Shown: positions 10,014-20,885 of the stretch, one piece after another
Numbering within the stretch: the first letter of the stretch is position 1
How the letters are laid out: each line of letters begins with the position of its first letter
Source: Alphaproteobacteria bacterium
GTDB lineage: Bacteria > Pseudomonadota > Alphaproteobacteria > UBA9219 > RGZA01
Direction: 5' to 3'
DNA length: 64,000 nucleotides
NCBI GenBank assembly: GCA_021732145.1
Contig: JAKFVN010000006.1
Coordinates: 1-64,000 of the forward strand
Program-made: the position numbers and the translations under genes
Notes under the pieces: model-generated
Database searches by the model: none
Told to the model about the DNA's origin: nothing
What the model saw: the letters and a program-made list of their open reading frames with translations, nothing else

Positions 10014-10943
10014 ATGAAATTTTCTGTAATAGTTGTGAATGAAGGCGATGGAGGGATGCTTTCCCGCTGCCTTGCCAGCGTTGCGCAGCAAACCCAGCGC
10101 GATATTGAAGTGCTGGTGGTTGGCATAAAAACCCCGCTTCCGGATGAACGTTTCCGCAGCATTGAAATCGGTACATCGAACCTGATTGCTGCAAAAAATC
10201 TGGCAGCCAAGCAGGCGAACGGCGAATGGTTATTATTCATCAATGAAACATCGGTGCTGGAAGAAGAGTGCCTTGCGCGGCTTTATGCCGCCAGCTTGCG
10301 TTTTCCCGATTGCGCAATGTTTGCTGCAACCCAGCTTGATAACGCAGCGCCGGAAATGCTGGCGGCGGCCGGTAAATCATACTTCTTTTCCGGCTTTCCA
10401 TTTTGCGGCGGCAAAGATTGGCCGATGGATATTTTGCCCGATGAAGGCGAATGTTTTGGCGCAAACAACGCCGCGATTTTTATTCAAAAAAATGTATTCG
10501 AACAGCTTGGTGGATTTGATGCGGAGTTTGAAACATTCTGCGAAGATACGGATTTGGCGTTTCGCCTGCGCCTGCTTGGGCATCATGCCATGCTGGCCAG
10601 CGAAGCGGTGTTGTTCGTCACCGACCATCCGCATAAAGAAGCGTATTTTTATGAAAGCCGCAACATCGCCTGGACGTTCGTCAAGAATATGCCGGATGCG
10701 CTGTTCTACCCGCTCATTCCGCTGCACATCCTTGCCCATGTCTTTCTGCTGTGCGACCTGCTGCATGTTAATGCGCGGCTTGCTGGCTTGATTGATGCAT
10801 TCAAGCACCCCAAAAAGCTCTGGCAGAAACGCAAAGCGGTTCAAGCGACGCGCAAGGCGGGCATCATGCGCATTGCCAATGCCCTTACATGGAATTTAAG
10901 CACCGTCTTTTGGCGCAAGCCTGATGTCAGAAAGAAAAAATAG
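10014..10943 (+). CDS. Family 2 glycosyltransferase
   Basis: FSVIVVNEGDGGMLSRCLASVAQQTQRDIEVLVV; FGANNAAIFIQKNVFEQLGGFDAEFETFCEDTDLAFRLR. Confidence 0.85.
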   Translation: MKFSVIVVNEGDGGMLSRCLASVAQQTQRDIEVLVVGIKTPLPDERFRSIEIGTSNLIAAKNLAAKQANGEWLLFINETSVLEEECLARLYAASLRFPDCAMFAATQLDNAAPEMLAAAGKSYFFSGFPFCGGKDWPMDILPDEGECFGANNAAIFIQKNVFEQLGGFDAEFETFCEDTDLAFRLRLLGHHAMLASEAVLFVTDHPHKEAYFYESRNIAWTFVKNMPDALFYPLIPLHILAHVFLLCDLLHVNARLAGLIDAFKHPKKLWQKRKAVQATRKAGIMRIANALTWNLSTVFWRKPDVRKKK

Positions 10944-11052
10944 CGGCCAATCTATCTGCTGCCAATCTATCTGCTGGGTGAGCTGACACAGCTAATAATT
11001 CCGGATAGGCGAATTGAGCAGGCCCCAAAAGAATAGCGCGTCAGAATAAGAA

Positions 11053-11367
11053 TTATTTTTCTTCTTCTTTATCGTCGTCATCTGCCTCAACTTCAACGTC
11101 GTCGCCGCCAAGGTCATCGGTGTTTTCCAACACTTCATCGCTCTCGGTCTCCTCGACTTCTTCTTCGGTATCCACCACTACTTCTTCAACGGTTTCAACC
11201 TTCTTCACTTTTTCTTCCGGCATGGCGCGGCGGCGTGACTTCAACAGCGCTTCAGGGTCAAACACCGTATTGCAGCTTGGGCATTCGGGTGCCTTCTTCT
11301 TGAAATCGTAATATTTAGCGCCGCAGGAATGGCAGGTGCGCTTAATGCCCCAATCCGGATTGACCAC
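11053..11367 (-). CDS. TIGR02300-like (FYDLN acid domain) protein, zinc-ribbon-like
   Basis: NPDWGIKRTCHSCGAKYYDFKKKAPECPSCNTVFDPE then an acidic tail; GTG start with AGGGAG upstream preferred over the longer ATG ORF (to 11454). Confidence 0.75.
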   Translation of the reverse strand: MVNPDWGIKRTCHSCGAKYYDFKKKAPECPSCNTVFDPEALLKSRRRAMPEEKVKKVETVEEVVVDTEEEVEETESDEVLENTDDLGGDDVEVEADDDDKEEEK

Positions 11368-11500
11368 GTTGTAACTCCCTAGAATGACTATTGGAATCTT
11401 GTATATTGTGAAAAACAGAGCCGCTGACTTGCCATAGGTGAGGTTTGCTGTCAAAACTATTTTGAAAACACCCTAACTACCTTGTTTTAAAGAACTTTTC

Positions 11501-12832
11501 ATGTCGCACGCATCCCAGCCCCTAAGCAGTCATAAAGCCAATTCCATAAAGGGTGAACTGGCCGTTCCGGGCGATAAATCCATCTCCCACCGCGCGCTGA
11601 TGCTGGGCGGCATGGCCATTGGCAAAACCACCATCCGCGGCCTATTGGAAGGCGAAGATGTTTTGAACACAGCCAAAGCACTGTCCCAAATGGGTGTGCA
11701 ATCCGGCACAAATGCCGATGGCTCATGGTGGGTGCAGGGTGTTGGCGTCGGCGGTTTATTGGAACCCGATAATGTTTTGGATTTGGGAAATTCAGGAACC
11801 TCCACCCGCTTGCTGATGGGTTTGGTGGGCAGCTATGGCTTTACCACTTTTTTTACAGGCGATGATAGCTTGCGCAAACGCCCGATGGCGCGCGTCACTA
11901 TTCCACTTCAACAAATGGGTGTTGGGTTCCATGGCCGCTCTGCTGGGCGTTTGCCACTCGCAGTAATCGGCACGTCATCTCCCATTCCGATTACCTATTC
12001 ATTGCCCGTTGCATCGGCGCAGGTGAAATCGGCTGTATTGCTGTGCGGCCTGAACACCGCTGGCATTACGACGGTTATTGAACCAACGCCAACGCGTGAT
12101 CACACCGAAACCATGCTGGAACATTTTGGCGCGAAGATTACCTACGCCAAAAATAAGGAGGGCAAAAACGTCATCCATCTGCATGGCCAACCTGAATTGG
12201 TTGCAAAGGATATTGATGTTCCTGCCGACCCATCATCGGCCGCCTTCCCTGTTGCGGCGGCGCTGATTACCCCTGGTTCAAACCTGCTTGTTAAAAATGT
12301 CTGCATTAATCCGCTGCGCGCTGGGTTCTATGACACCGTGCGCGAAATGGGCGGCGATGTGGTTTATGAAAACGAACGCATGCAGGCGGGCGAAAAAGTT
12401 GCAGATATCCGTGTGAAGCATTCCGCGCTGAAAGGCGTGCATGTGCCAGCTTCCCGCGCCGCATCGATGATTGATGAATATCCCGTATTATCGGTACTGG
12501 CTGCATTTGCCAGCGGCACCACGACGATGGATGGTCTGTCGGAATTGCGCGTGAAGGAAAGCGACCGCTTGGCGATGATTGCATCTGGCCTGTCGGCTTG
12601 CAGCGTGGAACACGAGATTAAGGGTGAAACATTGATTGTGAATGGCAATGGCCAAGCACCAAAAGGCGGCGCGAATATCGCCACCGCGATGGACCACCGC
12701 ATTGCCATGAGCTTTCTGGTGATGGGTTTGGCATCTGAACAACCCGTAAACATCGATGATGGCAGCTTCATTAACACCAGTTTCCCGAATTTCGTTGGCC
12801 TGATGAACAACCTTGGAGCAAGCATCCGATGA
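11501..12832 (+). CDS. aroA: 3-phosphoshikimate 1-carboxyvinyltransferase
   Basis: GELAVPGDKSISHRALMLGGMA, LGNSGTSTRLLMGLV, IDEYPVLSVLAAFASGTT. Confidence 0.96.
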   Translation: MSHASQPLSSHKANSIKGELAVPGDKSISHRALMLGGMAIGKTTIRGLLEGEDVLNTAKALSQMGVQSGTNADGSWWVQGVGVGGLLEPDNVLDLGNSGTSTRLLMGLVGSYGFTTFFTGDDSLRKRPMARVTIPLQQMGVGFHGRSAGRLPLAVIGTSSPIPITYSLPVASAQVKSAVLLCGLNTAGITTVIEPTPTRDHTETMLEHFGAKITYAKNKEGKNVIHLHGQPELVAKDIDVPADPSSAAFPVAAALITPGSNLLVKNVCINPLRAGFYDTVREMGGDVVYENERMQAGEKVADIRVKHSALKGVHVPASRAASMIDEYPVLSVLAAFASGTTTMDGLSELRVKESDRLAMIASGLSACSVEHEIKGETLIVNGNGQAPKGGANIATAMDHRIAMSFLVMGLASEQPVNIDDGSFINTSFPNFVGLMNNLGASIR

Positions 12833-13431
12833 ATGACCAACCCGTTAAAAAAACATCCGACATCCATCTGGTTGACGATGCGGATATGGCGCTGTTTACC
12901 GGCAAAAACTGGGCGCAATACGAGCCCACATGGCGCGCGCTGAAATATGCAGAGCGCCCGAAAAACCTGTTCGACTTTAAAAATATCAACTGGCTGGCCT
13001 TGGCGCTCGCGCCCGTGTGGTTTTTGTACCGCAAAATGTATTGGTCGATGCTGGCCTATTTCGTCATCGTCTATTTCATTGACCTTGGCCTTGAAATGAT
13101 AGGCATTAAAAACATTCCCGGCGTTGTCTATGCTGTTGCCGTGCAACAAGTCAGCCGCATGATTTACCTGCAAATTAACGCCAAGCGCATTCTTGAAATC
13201 CGCAAACTTGGCGAAACCGAAGAAGTCGCCACCAAAAAACTGGCGGAGGCTGGCGGCGTTTCCAGCACTGCCGCTTATATCGGCACGGCCGTCATTGCGG
13301 GTTACCTTGGCTATGCGATTTACGACACGGCCATCAACCGCAAAGAAATTATCACGGGTACACCATACCATATGGAAGCGCCGGTTGATGGTTCCATCAC
13401 CACTGACGGCACCAACACCGAACAAAAATAA
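12829..13431 (+). CDS. DUF2628-like membrane protein
   Basis: WRALKYAERPKNLFDFKNINWLALALAPVWFLYRKMYWSML; ATGA overlap with aroA. Confidence 0.7.
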   Translation: MNDQPVKKTSDIHLVDDADMALFTGKNWAQYEPTWRALKYAERPKNLFDFKNINWLALALAPVWFLYRKMYWSMLAYFVIVYFIDLGLEMIGIKNIPGVVYAVAVQQVSRMIYLQINAKRILEIRKLGETEEVATKKLAEAGGVSSTAAYIGTAVIAGYLGYAIYDTAINRKEIITGTPYHMEAPVDGSITTDGTNTEQK

Positions 13432-14835
13432 CTAGCGTTCGGATGCCAATCGGCTTTGCATTTTGCGCAAATTAAATGGCCGCATCGGCGTGACGTCTTG
13501 GCCAAAAACGCGCGCTTCCGTATAGGCCCAGCGTTCATTTAATGCAATTCCTGCAAGGATTTTTGCAAAGCGAATGGAAAACGCATTGCCATGCCCCGCC
13601 AGCCCAAACACGCCAATGATGGGCGCACGCGGAATATGCCGCGATGTTTGCCCTGTCGTTAATTCAGGCATCGGGGTAAGTTGTTTGGAAGCCGGGCTTG
13701 CCATCACGAATTGTGGAATTTCATTTTCGGTGTAATGCAATTCACGCGCCCATGATGTGGTGATGGCAATCGACTGATCATCCAGATACGGTTCCAACAT
13801 CGGGAAGATGCGCAATAATTCATTCAGCACATCTTTGCCGATTTCATCGGTTTCGTTTTTGCCTGCCCTGCCGCCTGCGCCGAATAGCAAACGATGCTTG
13901 CCATCTTCCATTTCTTCAAACCGCCAATAGGGCGGGCTATAGGTGGCACTGCCCTGCACGGGCACATCCGGCCCCGTGCCATTTGCTATTAGTTTAAATA
14001 GGTTATCAGGCAAAGCTGATGTAGCCAGCATGGCGGTTACAACGGGCTGGGGCTTTACCAATCCCTGCACCCAATGCAGCAGATTATAGGTTCCGCCGCC
14101 TGCCAGAATAACGCGCTTGGCGTTTAACTGATAGCCATCCTTGGTTGTCACATTGACGCTGGATTTTGTGCCCGCTTCCATCGTTTCTACTTCTGTATTC
14201 TCAAACACATCCACCGATTTGCCATGGAGATGTTTCAGCAGGCTAAGAATGGTCGTCGCGGGATTATAGATGCCCCCGTTTTTTGAAAAATAACCTTTGG
14301 GATATTCCGCGCTGCCGGTTTGGTGTCGCTCAAGAATGGATTCCGTTTTGATTTTATAAATATGCGGGAAAAGCTTTGCCATGAAAGCGCGCATCTTGCG
14401 GTAATCCGCCCATTCCTGCGCACGGCTGAATACTGTTATATAGCCAACGCTTTTAAATGCGGTTTTAATGCCGTGGTCACGCTCCAGATGGCGCAGATCA
14501 TTCACGGCCGTAAGGCTGGTTTGCGCAATCTTTTGAGCAATCGCTTCGCCATTCGTTGCATGGTAACGCTTCGCCAATTTAATGGGCGAACCCTCCATCA
14601 AATCCAGAACAATGCCGCCGTTGTTCCCTGCTGCTTCACTGCCAATCGCACCCTTATCCATCACGCATACTTTTTTGCCGCGCTTGGTCAGGATGAACGC
14701 AGCCAAGAGCCCCATAATGCCCGCGCCAATAATCGCGACATCATAGCTTTCCTTGCCGTCTTCGGTCATTTTGCGCGCGGCACCGCGCTTATGTTCCCAA
14801 TAAACCGACGGCGCTGTGAAGTCTTCCGATGCCAT
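13432..14835 (-). CDS. FAD-dependent oxidoreductase (DAO family)
   Basis: YDVAIIGAGIMGLLAAFILTKRGKKVCVMDKGAIGSEAAGNNGG. Confidence 0.85.
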   Translation of the reverse strand: MASEDFTAPSVYWEHKRGAARKMTEDGKESYDVAIIGAGIMGLLAAFILTKRGKKVCVMDKGAIGSEAAGNNGGIVLDLMEGSPIKLAKRYHATNGEAIAQKIAQTSLTAVNDLRHLERDHGIKTAFKSVGYITVFSRAQEWADYRKMRAFMAKLFPHIYKIKTESILERHQTGSAEYPKGYFSKNGGIYNPATTILSLLKHLHGKSVDVFENTEVETMEAGTKSSVNVTTKDGYQLNAKRVILAGGGTYNLLHWVQGLVKPQPVVTAMLATSALPDNLFKLIANGTGPDVPVQGSATYSPPYWRFEEMEDGKHRLLFGAGGRAGKNETDEIGKDVLNELLRIFPMLEPYLDDQSIAITTSWARELHYTENEIPQFVMASPASKQLTPMPELTTGQTSRHIPRAPIIGVFGLAGHGNAFSIRFAKILAGIALNERWAYTEARVFGQDVTPMRPFNLRKMQSRLASER

Positions 14836-14936
14836 AAAAATCGCTATTTTTAAAACTGGTCACTGTTATAAAGTGATGCTAGAAGAATTTCATTTCTGCC
14901 TAAAGTCAATCACTGAGCGCATATGATTATCGCCCT

Positions 14937-15575
14937 ATGCTTATAGCCATCGACGGCCCATCTGCCAGCGGCAAGGGCACCATTGCCCGTAAGCTCGCTG
15001 ACCATTTCAAGCTCCCCTATCTTGATACGGGGCTGCTGTACCGCTGGGTGGCATTAAACCTTAAACAGCAGAATAAGGCAGCCGATGATGTAGCCAGTGC
15101 GACGAAAGCTGCCATTCACCTGCGTCAGCACATTAAGACCATTTCATTTGATGACCCAGACCTGCGCAGCCATGCGATTTCACAGCCCAGCAGCCAGGTT
15201 GCGGCCATGCCGGAAGTGCGCCGTGAACTGGTTGAATTACAGCAATCCTTTGCGGGTCAGGCCGGCGGGGCCGTGCTGGATGGCCGTGATATCGGCACGG
15301 TTATCGCCCCCCATGCCAAAATTAAGCTGTTTATTACCGCTTCTGCCGAAAAACGGGCCGAGCGGCGATTTAAAGAGTTGCAAAACAAGGGTGAAACCAC
15401 TACATATGATGCCGTTCTAACGGATTTACAGGCGCGTGATGCAAGGGATGAAACCCGAACAACGGCGCCTTCCAAGATTGCGGCGGATGCCGTGAAACTG
15501 GATACCAGCGATTTGAATGTGGATGAAGCCTTCCAAGCCGCCCTGAAAATCGTGAACTCCCAAAGAAATACGTAG
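14937..15575 (+). CDS. cmk: Cytidylate kinase
   Basis: IAIDGPSASGKGTIARKLADHFKLPYLDTGLLYR; LDGRDIGTVIAPHA. Confidence 0.96.
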   Translation: MLIAIDGPSASGKGTIARKLADHFKLPYLDTGLLYRWVALNLKQQNKAADDVASATKAAIHLRQHIKTISFDDPDLRSHAISQPSSQVAAMPEVRRELVELQQSFAGQAGGAVLDGRDIGTVIAPHAKIKLFITASAEKRAERRFKELQNKGETTTYDAVLTDLQARDARDETRTTAPSKIAADAVKLDTSDLNVDEAFQAALKIVNSQRNT

Positions 15576-15617
15576 GGCGGGTTGTGCCGACAGGCACAGA
15601 CGCATCACGTAAATAAT
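15571..15617. repeat. Short palindromic repeat element B, copy 1 (overlaps cmk stop)
   Basis: CGTAGGGCGGGTTGTGCCgacaGGCACAGACGCATCACGTAAATA; related to 17621-17668 and to the ubiH internal units. Confidence 0.8.
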
Positions 15618-15619
15618 AA

Positions 15620-15637
15620 GTTCAACATGTGTTGAAC
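15620..15637. promoter_or_regulatory. 18-bp perfect palindrome upstream of rpsA
   Basis: GTTCAACATGTGTTGAAC. Confidence 0.5.
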
Positions 15638-15721
15638 GATGATGATGTGTTTCACTACACCCGTGCGGACGGGTTAGATGACAAAAAACACTTCGTCATT
15701 TTAAAACCAAACCCCTCCGCC

Positions 15722-15738
15722 GAAAGCCAACGGCTTTC
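15722..15738 (+). promoter_or_regulatory. Leader hairpin just upstream of the rpsA start
   Basis: GAAAGCC-aac-GGCTTTC, 15 nt before the rpsA ATG. Confidence 0.45.
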
Positions 15739-15752
15739 AAGAAAGAAACCCA

Positions 15753-17618
<1,866 letters not shown>

Positions 17619-17620
17619 GA

Positions 17621-17668
17621 ACGCAGCCGCGGTTGCGCCGTAAGGCGCAGAGCAGTCGCGTAAATATC
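17621..17668. repeat. Short palindromic repeat element B, copy 2 (just after rpsA stop)
   Basis: ACGCAGCCGCGGTTGCGCCgtaaGGCGCAGAGCAGTCGCGTAAATATC; aligns with 15571-15617 and the ubiH units. Confidence 0.8.
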
Positions 17669-17670
17669 AA

Positions 17671-17702
17671 ACACCCGCCCTTAAAAAGGCGGGTGTTTTT
17701 TT
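17671..17702 (+). terminator. Rho-independent terminator of rpsA
   Basis: ACACCCGCC-cttaaaaa-GGCGGGTGT followed by T-run. Confidence 0.9.
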
Positions 17703-19161
17703 ATCGCAGCGATGGCGGGAATGTAATGTCGTGGAAAATGGTTTCCAGTGTTGGGCGCTGCGCCAGCTTCTCGCGGTATTGGCGCAAGAACGCATTACCG
17801 TTGCTGTTCAGCTCTGCATAAGCTTCGCCGGTCATGACCTGAACCACGTCATAGCCTTTATGACCCAGTTGGAACGGCTTGCAGATTTTAACAAGGCCGA
17901 TGTTGCTGCCAGCGCGCGTTGGCTGCGTTTCCAATTTCATATCCGCAGGCGTACGATCCGTCATCAATGTGCCTGCATAAACCGTTGCGCTGATTTCTTT
18001 TAAAAATGTGCAGCCCAGCGCCGCAATTGAATTCGCTGATACATAGTCCATCGCCTGAACGGCGCAATCATGCATAAACAAAATGCCATCCACCCGTATA
18101 TTATAAAGCGCAAAAGCCTCGCGATGCAGTTGGTAGGGCGAGCGCAGCTTGTTCAACATCAAATCGCCCGCAACATGCAGCGTTTGATGGCGGTGCCGAT
18201 CCACCAAATCCAGATAACTAACCAACCCGCTTGTGGTTTTCACAATGCCCGTGCGGTACACATGCGGGGTTACATCCAACCCATAGTCTGTTGCAAAATC
18301 AATAATCGCAGCCATGTATTTTCTGTTCAGCAATTCGCTTTGCTTGCCGCTGGCTTCCTGAATAACGCCGTTTTGTACGCTGAGCAGTCCATGAACTTCA
18401 CCCTGCGCACCGCATAGCGCAATAAATTCTACCCTGCCCGACTGGAATAAGGACTGATAATCCAGATGTAATTCATTATCGCGCGGCTTGTTACGCAAAC
18501 AATTCTGCAAATCCTTGCCCGCTTTATTCAGCGCAGCGAGTGATTTAATGCGCACAAAACGCAGCCCGTCTTTGGTGATGGCCGGGCGGCCGTTTAAACG
18601 CACCGTTTCATAATCAAGCCCGCGCGCCAAACCGGCCATGCGAAAGCCTTTGAAATCGGCATGGGCAAGCTTAAGCAAGCCTTCACCCTGCTGTTTGGAA
18701 TGATTGAACAAATCAATGCGACCCAATTTGTCATAGCTGAACAGCCAGTGTTTTTGCTTGTCCACCGCATCCACCAGCCAATCGATGACTAAATCAAGGC
18801 TGTATTGCTGCACTTTGAAATCACCTTCAAACCCAAGTGACTGACGCAATTCGCGCTTCACGCGGTTCATGAAGCTGGTCATTTCATAACCTGCTTGCAA
18901 AAACTCAGCAGATAACGCGCTCCAACGTTCCATCGCTTTCAAATAACGCGGTGTACGCTTTTCGTGATTTTCAACGCGGCCCGTTTTTGCAACCACGGGC
19001 AATAATGCCTGACCCAAGCAATCAATCAGCTGTACTGCTTTTTTCTGGTCATAAGGGAAATGCTGCTCGGCGATGTGCTGAAAATAACCTTGAAGGGCAT
19101 CTTCTGCTTCAAACCAATAGGTAATACCTTGCCTATATGCACGTTGTTCGTCGGTCGCCAT
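17701..19161 (-). CDS. PcfJ-like domain protein
   Basis: 486 aa; ...SLAALNKAGKDLQNCLRNKPRDNELHLDYQSLF... resembles the PcfJ-like family. Confidence 0.6.
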   Translation of the reverse strand: MATDEQRAYRQGITYWFEAEDALQGYFQHIAEQHFPYDQKKAVQLIDCLGQALLPVVAKTGRVENHEKRTPRYLKAMERWSALSAEFLQAGYEMTSFMNRVKRELRQSLGFEGDFKVQQYSLDLVIDWLVDAVDKQKHWLFSYDKLGRIDLFNHSKQQGEGLLKLAHADFKGFRMAGLARGLDYETVRLNGRPAITKDGLRFVRIKSLAALNKAGKDLQNCLRNKPRDNELHLDYQSLFQSGRVEFIALCGAQGEVHGLLSVQNGVIQEASGKQSELLNRKYMAAIIDFATDYGLDVTPHVYRTGIVKTTSGLVSYLDLVDRHRHQTLHVAGDLMLNKLRSPYQLHREAFALYNIRVDGILFMHDCAVQAMDYVSANSIAALGCTFLKEISATVYAGTLMTDRTPADMKLETQPTRAGSNIGLVKICKPFQLGHKGYDVVQVMTGEAYAELNSNGNAFLRQYREKLAQRPTLETIFHDITFPPSLR

Positions 19162-19333
19162 TCATAAAGCCATAAAATATTACAGTGAAATATAGTGTAA
19201 AATATGCGCCTATTGATATGGGAAAAACCACCCCGATTTACAGGTTAATTTTACTTTCAAAGCCAAATTGCCCTGATTGCATGGCTATAGTTTCAGCCTT
19301 ATTTGGTATAACATCGCAACATCTTGAAAAGAT

Positions 19334-19930
19334 ATGGATATGAGCCAGTTAAACCTCATCACCTTTACGCCGCACGAATTTAAGACGGTTGCCCATGAAC
19401 TGGGCGAACGGGTTGCGCCCTACTTCGCGCCGCCGAACCGCATTAATGTTATCCGCACCGATTTAATCGGCATCAGCGGCAGTGGCAAATCAACGTTTCA
19501 ACTTTCCATGGCGCGTCCCATGATGTTCGGCAATATGGTTACAGCTCCAACGAATTATAACGACGAGCTCGCCTACTCCTTTGAAGCACAAACCGCCGCA
19601 GGCGTAGTGCGCCAGGCCATTTTTGTGGATAGCCGTGGCCTCGATTACATTGTGCAAAAGCGCGACATTCCGGAACGCACCGCGCCCGGCCCATTATTCG
19701 TGCAGCATCCCGCATGCGATAAACATCTAACGCCTGAAAATGCGGCGAAGATTGATACCGCAACGCAGGTTACCGTCAGCCTGATACGCTATGCCGATAA
19801 CGAACACAGCATCACCATGAATGTTGATATTCCGAATTTCCCGATGGATCGTTTGGTGGGCCGATTAATTCAAAAGAACATCATCACGCCGCCGCGCCGC
19901 AAACTGAACCACGTTGTAGCTTCGCGTTAG
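19334..19930 (+). CDS. P-loop protein, possibly TsaE-like NTPase
   Basis: Walker A GISGSGKST; 198 aa; family uncertain. Confidence 0.55.
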   Translation: MDMSQLNLITFTPHEFKTVAHELGERVAPYFAPPNRINVIRTDLIGISGSGKSTFQLSMARPMMFGNMVTAPTNYNDELAYSFEAQTAAGVVRQAIFVDSRGLDYIVQKRDIPERTAPGPLFVQHPACDKHLTPENAAKIDTATQVTVSLIRYADNEHSITMNVDIPNFPMDRLVGRLIQKNIITPPRRKLNHVVASR

Positions 19931-19932
19931 AA

Positions 19933-20463
19933 CTACTTATTCTTCGCGTCTTCAATGCCTTTGGTGATGAGCGCCTTGGCTTCTTCCGGGCCAACCCATT
20001 GCACAATCTTCACCCATTTGCCTTTTTCAAGGTCTTTATAATGCTGGAAGAAATGCGCGATTTGCTCGCATAAACTCTGCGGCAAATCCTTATAGGACTG
20101 CACTTTTGAATAGAACGGGTGCAGCTTATCAACTGGCACCATCAAAATCTTTTCATCGCCGCCGGATTCATCTTCCATCAGCAATGCGCCAATGGGGCGC
20201 GAACGAATTACAGCGCCTGGCACAACCGGCATCTGGCACACAACCAGCGCGTCTACGGGGTCGCCATCGGCTGAAAGCGTGTGGGGAATAAATCCGTAAT
20301 TACTTGGGTACACCATCGATGTATGCAAAAAACGGTCAACGAATATCGCGCCGCTCTCTTTATCAAATTCATACTTAATTGGATTGCCGCCTTGGGGAAT
20401 TTCAATAATCACATTCACTTCATCCGGTGGATTTTTTCCAATCGGAATTTTCTTAATTTCCAT
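19933..20463 (-). CDS. ppa: Inorganic pyrophosphatase
   Basis: IEIPQGGNPIKYEFDKESGAIFVDRFLHTSMVYPSNYGFIPHTLSADGDPVDALVV. Confidence 0.96.
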   Translation of the reverse strand: MEIKKIPIGKNPPDEVNVIIEIPQGGNPIKYEFDKESGAIFVDRFLHTSMVYPSNYGFIPHTLSADGDPVDALVVCQMPVVPGAVIRSRPIGALLMEDESGGDEKILMVPVDKLHPFYSKVQSYKDLPQSLCEQIAHFFQHYKDLEKGKWVKIVQWVGPEEAKALITKGIEDAKNK

Positions 20464-20574
20464 AACGAATACGTCCTACTTTTTAAAAATACCAAACTCG
20501 CGGGATGATGTAGGCCTCACGCCATTTAACGTCAAGTTTCATCTTGGTTTTTCAGACTCTTCAACTTTAAGGTG

Positions 20575-20590
20575 TGTTTCACGTGAAACA
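20575..20590. promoter_or_regulatory. parS-like centromere site (ParB binding)
   Basis: TGTTTCACGTGAAACA, the perfect 16-bp bacterial parS consensus, intergenic. Confidence 0.88.
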
Positions 20591-20729
20591 TTTCATGCAA
20601 ATAGCTGATATATAAGACTAATTTTTAGCGGCCTTTTTGCTTTACACCCTGCCCTCCAACCCTCTATAAACACGGCCATCCTTGCTCATGGCGGTGGTCG
20701 CTGTGGGCTATGGTTTGGCGGGATTTTTC

Positions 20730-20849
20730 AATCTCGCTGTAACTAAGGATTTTTAGTGTTCTTCGAGAACCGGAGCGCAGCGTACGTTTAAGTACGTGAG
20801 CACCGGAAGCGGAGAAAACGCTAAAAAGCCAACGTTACAGTTAGAGATT
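20730..20849. repeat. Long hairpin repeat element A, copy 2
   Basis: AATCTCgCTGTAAC...GTTACAGttAGAGATT with the same core as 1781-1899. Confidence 0.85.
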
Positions 20850-20885
20850 GCCCGCACTGACCTGAGCATCCATAGGGAATATAAA

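Noticed and set aside
12364-13425. 353-aa minus-strand ORF
   Set aside because: Antisense to aroA and the DUF2628-like gene, which have strong coding and family evidence; long antisense ORFs are common at this base composition.
20730-20849. Classical S6:S18 autoregulatory leader
   Set aside because: An element of the same design occurs at 1781-1899 away from ribosomal protein genes, so a dedicated rpsF leader is not the simplest reading.
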